DNA from: Bacteroidaceae bacterium
GTDB taxonomy: Bacteria > Bacteroidota > Bacteroidia > Bacteroidales > Bacteroidaceae
NCBI GenBank assembly: GCA_017445925.1
Contig: JAFSRW010000042.1
Coordinates: forward strand, 30,059 to 94,058
Direction: 5' to 3'
DNA length: 64,000 nt
The position numbers were made by a program, and so were the translations under genes. How positions within the stretch are numbered: position 1 is the first letter of the stretch; every line of letters begins with the position of its first letter. The notes beneath the pieces were generated by a model. That model saw only the letters and a program-made list of their open reading frames with translations. It searched no databases and was not told the origin of the DNA. Of this stretch, positions 60,013 to 64,000 are shown in pieces.

Positions 60013-60163
60013 TCGTTAATGTCGTTAATTAATATAGACCTTTAATGTCATTAATAACCATAGGGTAAAGTATTAATGGTGTTAACGAATGAAATTGACG
60101 GCATTAAGGTAAAAAGAAAAAATGACCGTCGTGTCTTACAGTGGACAAATGTCATTAATATGA
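60013..60163. repeat. Three AATGTC(A/G)TTAAT repeats in the leader
   Basis: Copies lie near 60016-60030, 60043-60057 and 60149-60162. The sequence is partly palindromic (TTAAT...), the first two are about one and a half DNA turns plus apart, and the third lies shortly before the start codon. Possible regulator sites (inference). Confidence 0.5.
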
Positions 60164-60194
60164 TTTCATCGAACTGACGTTAAACTTAAACGAT

Positions 60195-61838
60195 ATGTTA
60201 CGCAAAACACTACCATTCCTTATGATGCTTGTTGCATTGGCTGCAACGGCACAGACACGCTTCAAGTACAAAGGTGAACAATTACAGTCAGGCCCTGGGG
60301 CACTGTATGTAAACGACAGAATGAAGACAGACAAACGGCGTTTTACATTCCGTCATGTCAATGAAGCATTGCGTTTCGCAGAACATCAGGAACGCAACGG
60401 CCAGACCGTCTGCATATATATAGAACCGTCAGTCTACTGGCTCGATAATCCGGATGATCCTTCGGTCAGGCGGCCTGTGAGCGGTACTGTGCCATTCGCA
60501 ATGGAGGTACACTTGTCTGACGTTGCGCTTATTGGCTTGTCTGACAATCCAGAAGACGTAGTGCTTGCCGTAAACCGTGGACAGACGCAGGGAGCCGACG
60601 GCAACTATACCATGTTTCACTGGGTGGGCTCGCGTGTCAAGGCAGAGAACGTGACCTTTGGCAACTACTGCAATGTAGACCTTGTATACCCGCGTGATTC
60701 GCGCAGAAACCGTGCAAGGCGCAAAGATGCCATAGTGCAGGCACAGATAGCCATCTGTCAGGGTGATGACTTTCGTTTCAGTCGCTGCCGTTTTATATCG
60801 CGTCTGAATCTGTGTCCGTTCGTGGGCGCAATGTATACGGAATTTAATGACTGCTATTTCGAGTGTACAGACGATGCACTCTGCGGTACAGGCATATATA
60901 ACCGCTGCCGCTTTACGCTCTTTTCAAGCAAACCGTTTTACACAACCGACGAACAGGTTGGCGCAAAGTTCTATGACTGCGACATACACACGCTGACCCA
61001 CGGCACGCAGTATCTCACCAAGCAGAGTGGACCCGTGACGATGGAGCGGTGTAGATGGACCAGTGACGACCCCATGCTAAAGATAGAGTGGAGTAAGCGT
61101 CCAGAACCACGTCACATGTGTAAGATGACCGACTGTATGCTTAACGGACAACCACTTGACGTGCCTACGCCAACGGAACCGTTGCCGGTGCTTCTGCCTG
61201 CACTTCCTTTGCAACCGCAGCCAGACATCGTGACGGGCAGGTGGACAATAGACTGCCACAAGCCCAAAGACACTGCCGAATACCCTTGGCAGCCAGATGT
61301 CACTAAAGCAGCATGGGGCTATGCTGAGGGAGTGGACGGTGCGGAAGGTTCATGGGGCTTGGTGCAGTTGCAGAAAGGCGCACGATTGATGTATACGGCT
61401 AAAGACGGGTGGGGGACACGTGAGGCAACCGTCGTACTTGACCCGTGTAAGGCACCGGGTCAGGGGTTCGGTTCTGCCACAGGGCAGTATCTTGACATCT
61501 GTATCTGTTTTGATACGTTTACACTAACAGGCTATGGAGTGCGCTTTATACGCACGCCAGATTACGACCATGCCGTTGAGGTCTGTCTCGTAGAGTACCA
61601 GCATGGTGATATTACGCACATTTCACAGTCAGAACGTTGTGACTTGTTTAAGCGCGGCTGTGTGGTGAAACTAAGTGAAAACGATGGTTCTATCATGGCA
61701 GAGGTCTGTCAGGGTGGCAAGAGCCAGTGCCTCACGGCGCAGATGACTCATCCTAACGGTTTCCGTGGATTCCATTTGCAGCATACTGGCAGTACTGGAG
61801 CCTCTGCCACGGTAATCAAGAGTATCAGTTTGAAGTAA
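60195..61838 (+). CDS. Secreted beta-helix protein, pectinesterase/pectin-lyase-fold like, with C-terminal lectin-like domain
   Basis: 547 residues with a signal peptide (MMLVALAATAQ). Residues ~20-330 are a right-handed beta-helix resembling carbohydrate esterase family 8 / pectin-lyase-fold proteins: FRHVNEALRFAEHQERNGQTVCIYIEPSVYW, VALIGLSDNPEDVVL, KAENVTFGNYCNVDLVYP and CRFISRLNLCPFVGAMYTEFNDCYFE. The last ~190 residues look like a concanavalin-type sandwich (YLDICICFDTFTLTGYGVRFIR). A definite pectinesterase Asp pair was not assigned. It carries many cysteines for an exported protein. It belongs with the pectin genes by context but has its own promoter. Its 3' end overlaps the convergent methyltransferase gene by 14 bp. 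Confidence 0.7.
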   Translation: MLRKTLPFLMMLVALAATAQTRFKYKGEQLQSGPGALYVNDRMKTDKRRFTFRHVNEALRFAEHQERNGQTVCIYIEPSVYWLDNPDDPSVRRPVSGTVPFAMEVHLSDVALIGLSDNPEDVVLAVNRGQTQGADGNYTMFHWVGSRVKAENVTFGNYCNVDLVYPRDSRRNRARRKDAIVQAQIAICQGDDFRFSRCRFISRLNLCPFVGAMYTEFNDCYFECTDDALCGTGIYNRCRFTLFSSKPFYTTDEQVGAKFYDCDIHTLTHGTQYLTKQSGPVTMERCRWTSDDPMLKIEWSKRPEPRHMCKMTDCMLNGQPLDVPTPTEPLPVLLPALPLQPQPDIVTGRWTIDCHKPKDTAEYPWQPDVTKAAWGYAEGVDGAEGSWGLVQLQKGARLMYTAKDGWGTREATVVLDPCKAPGQGFGSATGQYLDICICFDTFTLTGYGVRFIRTPDYDHAVEVCLVEYQHGDITHISQSERCDLFKRGCVVKLSENDGSIMAEVCQGGKSQCLTAQMTHPNGFRGFHLQHTGSTGASATVIKSISLK

Positions 61839-62640
61839 GGCTTCTCTGTCTGACGGCCTCATACATCAGTATGGCTGCACTGACAGATACGTTAAGTGAG
61901 TCCAACTGTCCCAGCATGGGGATGCGGATGTGTGCATCGGCAGCCTTGCGCCACACGTCTGTGAGGCCTGTGGCTTCCGTTCCCATGACGATGGCCGTAG
62001 GACGCACCATGTCTTGGTCATAGTAGAGACTGGAATCTTGTAGTTGTGCGGTGAGTATCTGCACGCCGTTCTCCTTGAAGAAAGAGATGCAGTCATCCGA
62101 CGTGCATACCACCGTAGGCACGGTGAATACTGCGCCTATGCTGCTGCGTATGAGGTTGGGATTATACAGGTCTGTCAACGGGTCGCAGACGATGACGGCA
62201 CTGACACCTGCAGCATCGGCACTGCGCAGCACTGCACCGAGGTTGCCAGGCTTCTCCACACTTTCGAGAACCACATAGAGAGGAGATCTTCCTTCATGCA
62301 ACTCTTTAAGTGATTCAAGCGAGCGGTGCCGGACCTTGACAACGGCGACGATGCCCTCAGTGCTGCCGCGGTATGCAATCTTCTCATATACCTTGGATGA
62401 TACATTATATATAATAGGTATGTTGCCTGTCTGTATGCTCTGCTTGCAAAGCACTTCAATGCCCTGCTCCTCACTGACGGTAAACACGCTGTCAACCTCA
62501 TAGCCTGCATCAAGACAGTGCATGAGTTCACGGCGACCCTCAACGACAAACAGTCCTTCCTCGCGTCGCAGCGAGGATTTCTGTTGTAACAGCAGCAAGT
62601 GCTTTATCTTCGGATTCTGTAAACTTGTTATCAATTCCAT
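61825..62640 (-). CDS. TrmH/SpoU-family RNA 2'-O-methyltransferase
   Basis: 271 residues from the ATG at 62640. N-terminal SpoU substrate-binding domain (SLQNPKIKHLLLLQQKSSLRREEGLFVVEGRREL), then the trefoil-knot SPOUT domain: LESVEKPGNLGAVLRSADAAG, IRSSIGAVFTVPTV, AIVMGTEATGLTDVWRKAADAHIRIPMLGQLDSLNVSVSAAILMYE. It uses S-adenosylmethionine to methylate ribose in rRNA or tRNA; the position is not assigned. The start at 62640 is preferred over the longer frame (62679), because the promoter -7 element lies at 62649-62656, upstream of this ATG and inside the extension. Confidence 0.9.
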   Translation of the reverse strand: MELITSLQNPKIKHLLLLQQKSSLRREEGLFVVEGRRELMHCLDAGYEVDSVFTVSEEQGIEVLCKQSIQTGNIPIIYNVSSKVYEKIAYRGSTEGIVAVVKVRHRSLESLKELHEGRSPLYVVLESVEKPGNLGAVLRSADAAGVSAVIVCDPLTDLYNPNLIRSSIGAVFTVPTVVCTSDDCISFFKENGVQILTAQLQDSSLYYDQDMVRPTAIVMGTEATGLTDVWRKAADAHIRIPMLGQLDSLNVSVSAAILMYEAVRQRSLTSN

Positions 62641-62648
62641 ATCATCAG

Positions 62649-62680
62649 CAAATTTACAGTTTTTCTTCAAATGCACCAAA
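62649..62680 (-). promoter_or_regulatory. Promoter for the TrmH-type gene giving an almost leaderless mRNA
   Basis: On the minus strand TTTG (62677-62680), a 20-bp spacer, TAAATTTG (62649-62656). The expected transcription start is within a few bases of the ATG at 62640. Confidence 0.65.
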
Positions 62681-62772
62681 AAGCAACAAACAAAACATTA
62701 TGCTTTTAGTTAAAAAAACATAAACTTTATGCCTTGCGCATATATTATAGTGTGTATGTCAGGAAAAATTAG

Positions 62773-62780
62773 TAATTTTG
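62773..62780 (+). promoter_or_regulatory. -7 element of the rplM-rpsI operon
   Basis: TAATTTTG; predicted leader of about 140 nt to the rplM start. No TTTG at the -33 position. Confidence 0.55.
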
Positions 62781-62787
62781 CGCACCG

Positions 62788-62925
62788 ATTATTTTTTTGG
62801 GTACACTTAGAGCCCAATTTGGATGTGGTGTTAATAGCCGTGCGTTTGGCCGCGCCGGTGGTTAGTGAATCCGCAGCCGAAACAAATGTTTTTTAGTAGT
62901 AATAAAAATTTTCTAAAAGTCAAGA
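62788..62925 (+). promoter_or_regulatory. Structured leader of rplM
   Basis: About 140 nt with GC-rich inverted segments (CCAATTTGG; GTGCGTTTGGCCGCGC followed by CGGTGG) in an AT-rich setting, just upstream of a ribosomal-protein operon. Autogenous control by L13 through such leaders is plausible and has been proposed for Bacteroidia, but I cannot confirm the fold here. Confidence 0.45.
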
Positions 62926-63387
62926 ATGGACACTTTAAGTTACAAGACTATCTCCGCCAACAAGGAGACAGCAAAGAAGGAGTGGGTCGTAATCGACGCA
63001 ACAGATCAGGTTGTAGGTCGTCTCGCTTCTAAAGTGGCAAAGTTGCTTCGCGGCAAGTACAAGCCAAACTTCACACCTCACGTAGATTGTGGTGACAACG
63101 TAATCATCATCAATGCCGCTAAGGTTGTATTCACCGGTAAGAAAGAGACCGACAAGCTTTACACACGTTACACTGGTTATCCAGGTGGTCAGCGCTTCAA
63201 CACTCCTGCCGAGCTTCGCAAGAAGAATGACGGCGTTGAGCGTATGCTCCGTCATGCCGTTAAGGGCATGCTGCCGAAGGGAATCCTCGGTCGCTCTCTG
63301 CAGAACAACCTCTACATCTATGAGGGCACAGAGCACAAGCACGAGGCACAGAAGCCAAAGGCTATCGATATTAATCAGTATAAATAA
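62926..63387 (+). CDS. rplM: 50S ribosomal protein L13
   Basis: 153 residues, the family's normal Bacteroidetes length. Clear L13 sequence: WVVIDATDQVVGRLASKVAKLLRGKYKPNFTPHVDCGDNVIIINA, YTGYPGG, and MLRHAVKGMLPKGILGRSLQNNLYIYEG. Binds 23S rRNA early in 50S assembly. First gene of the conserved rplM-rpsI-rpsB order; rpsI begins 19 bp downstream. It uses a restricted, highly-expressed codon set. A structured leader precedes it. Confidence 0.98.
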   Translation: MDTLSYKTISANKETAKKEWVVIDATDQVVGRLASKVAKLLRGKYKPNFTPHVDCGDNVIIINAAKVVFTGKKETDKLYTRYTGYPGGQRFNTPAELRKKNDGVERMLRHAVKGMLPKGILGRSLQNNLYIYEGTEHKHEAQKPKAIDINQYK

Positions 63388-63406
63388 AAAAAGGTATACA
63401 TAAAAA

Positions 63407-63793
63407 ATGGAAGTAATTAACGCAATCGGTCGCCGTAAGAGCTCTGTAGCTCGTGTATACCTCACAGAGGGTACCGGCAAGATAACAATCAACAAGGTAG
63501 ATCTCACACAGTATTTCCCATCTGCAATCCTGCAGTATGTGGTTAAGCAGCCCCTCAACCTTCTTGAGGCTGCAGAGAAATATGACATTAAGGTTAATCT
63601 TAACGGTGGTGGCTTCACTGGCCAGAGCCAGGCTCTGCGTCTTGCTATCGCACGCGCACTCGTTAAGGTTAATGCCGAGGATAAAAAGACACTGAAGACT
63701 CAGGGCTTCCTCACTCGCGATGCACGTGAGGTAGAGCGTAAGAAGCCAGGTCGTCCAAAGGCACGTCGTCGCTTCCAGTTCTCTAAGCGTTAA
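63407..63793 (+). CDS. rpsI: 30S ribosomal protein S9
   Basis: 128 residues. The sequence begins MEVINAIGRRKSSVARVYL and ends in the basic tail KKPGRPKARRRFQFSKR, whose last Lys-Arg reaches the P-site tRNA in S9 proteins. It also has GGGFTGQSQALRLAIARAL. Co-transcribed with rplM. The downstream spacer starts with ATTTACT heptamers of the AT-rich repeat type (63797-63830). Confidence 0.98.
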   Translation: MEVINAIGRRKSSVARVYLTEGTGKITINKVDLTQYFPSAILQYVVKQPLNLLEAAEKYDIKVNLNGGGFTGQSQALRLAIARALVKVNAEDKKTLKTQGFLTRDAREVERKKPGRPKARRRFQFSKR

Positions 63794-63796
63794 AGT

Positions 63797-63992
63797 GATT
63801 TACTATTTGACGATTTACTATTTACTATATGTAGGTTGTCGGATAGCAGATACAAAGAGAACAACAGTTTAGTATCTAAACCAGCGAGATCCGTTTGGCT
63901 ACTCACTGGCTGATTCTAACAAACAATAGAATTAAAAAGAAAGTAAACAACCCGTGTCTTTACACAAGGCACACAAAAACAAAAGAAAGACA
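63797..63992 (+). promoter_or_regulatory. rpsI-rpsB spacer: period-7 repeats and a possible leader stem
   Basis: ATTTACT units at 63797-63830. Then CCAG-C-GAG and CTC-A-CTGG can pair (63882-63908), a possible S2 leader element. No terminator is visible. Confidence 0.4.
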
Positions 63993-64000
63993 ATGTCAAG
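63993..64000 (+). CDS. rpsB: Start of 30S ribosomal protein S2 (partial)
   Basis: Only ATG TCA AG is in the window, fitting Met-Ser-Arg or Met-Ser-Lys. Position after rplM-rpsI is where rpsB lies in Bacteroidales. This is an inference from gene order. Confidence 0.55.

Larger units (their letters stand above)
59863..60194. other. 332-bp intergenic region: promoter and repeat-containing leader of the secreted beta-helix gene
   Basis: It contains the consensus promoter at 59941-59972 and a leader of about 215 nt with three near-identical AATGTCNTTAAT segments. Its left end is the decayed 5' part of the TonB gene. Confidence 0.7.

Noticed and set aside
1-64000. tRNA or rRNA genes
   Set aside because: No cloverleaf with conserved T-loop (GGTTCRANNCC) or rRNA-like sequence was noticed in the intergenic regions examined by eye.

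Overview
The window is a 64 kb piece of a Bacteroidales chromosome, most likely from Prevotella or a close Prevotellaceae relative. The evidence is the promoter type (TTTG, 19-20 bp, TAnnTTTG, seen upstream of many genes), the absence of Shine-Dalgarno sequences, secreted enzymes ending in a short YDL.GR...KGIYI..GKK tail, and the families present (DUF5020, single-chain serine dehydratase, DUF6805-like modules). No rRNA, tRNA, CRISPR array, transposase or SusC/SusD pair was found.

Layout. 1-6.1 kb: end of a secreted beta-helix repeat protein, then a translationally coupled GH127 (beta-L-arabinofuranosidase type) and GH43-like pair, pointing to plant arabinose-containing glycans. 6.2-9.7 kb: DUF3089 hydrolase, membrane acyltransferase and L-serine dehydratase. 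9.7-18.8 kb: a minus-strand pair (GH98-type enzyme with a CBM, then a phosphodiester glycosidase / BspA-LRR / tyrosine phosphatase fusion) divergent from a GH31 enzyme with a PA14 domain. 18.9-28.2 kb: a heavy-metal-type RND efflux operon (adaptor, pump, TolC), an outer-membrane barrel, a bile-acid:sodium symporter family protein and a divergent DUF5020 protein. 28.4-34.1 kb: an OmpA-family porin with a strong terminator, a low-molecular-weight phosphatase, and a signalling operon made of a Cache/PP2C/HATPase fusion, a STAS antagonist, a WYL regulator and a TIGR04076 protein.

34.1-44.0 kb is a one-strand catabolic locus: PIG-L deacetylase, mannitol-2-dehydrogenase family enzyme, MFS sugar transporter, a three-domain esterase, a second esterase, a GH10-like secreted hydrolase with a canonical type IX tail, and a PfkB kinase. 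Together they fit release and deacylation of a glycoconjugate followed by mannitol to fructose to fructose-6-phosphate metabolism. 44.2-51.7 kb is an accessory stretch of unrecognised genes, long AT-rich spacers and hairpins. Its centre is a protein with seven zinc-ribbon repeats wrapped around a PD-(D/E)XK nuclease-like domain; this is the best candidate for an undescribed system. 52.2-54.1 kb holds small hydrolase and membrane genes. 54.4-61.8 kb is a pectin module (GH105, PL22-type oligogalacturonate lyase, GH28, secreted beta-helix protein) interrupted by an HD hydrolase and a 5'-truncated TonB gene. The window closes with a TrmH-type methyltransferase and rplM-rpsI-(rpsB).

The most unusual genome-level feature is a family of 7-bp-period AT-rich repeat arrays between genes that also run in frame through coding sequences, where they encode parts of signal peptides, interdomain linkers and C-terminal tails of secreted enzymes. 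A REP-like double palindrome is likewise translated in the GH127 gene. Functions are assigned from recognisable motifs read by eye; no database search was run.
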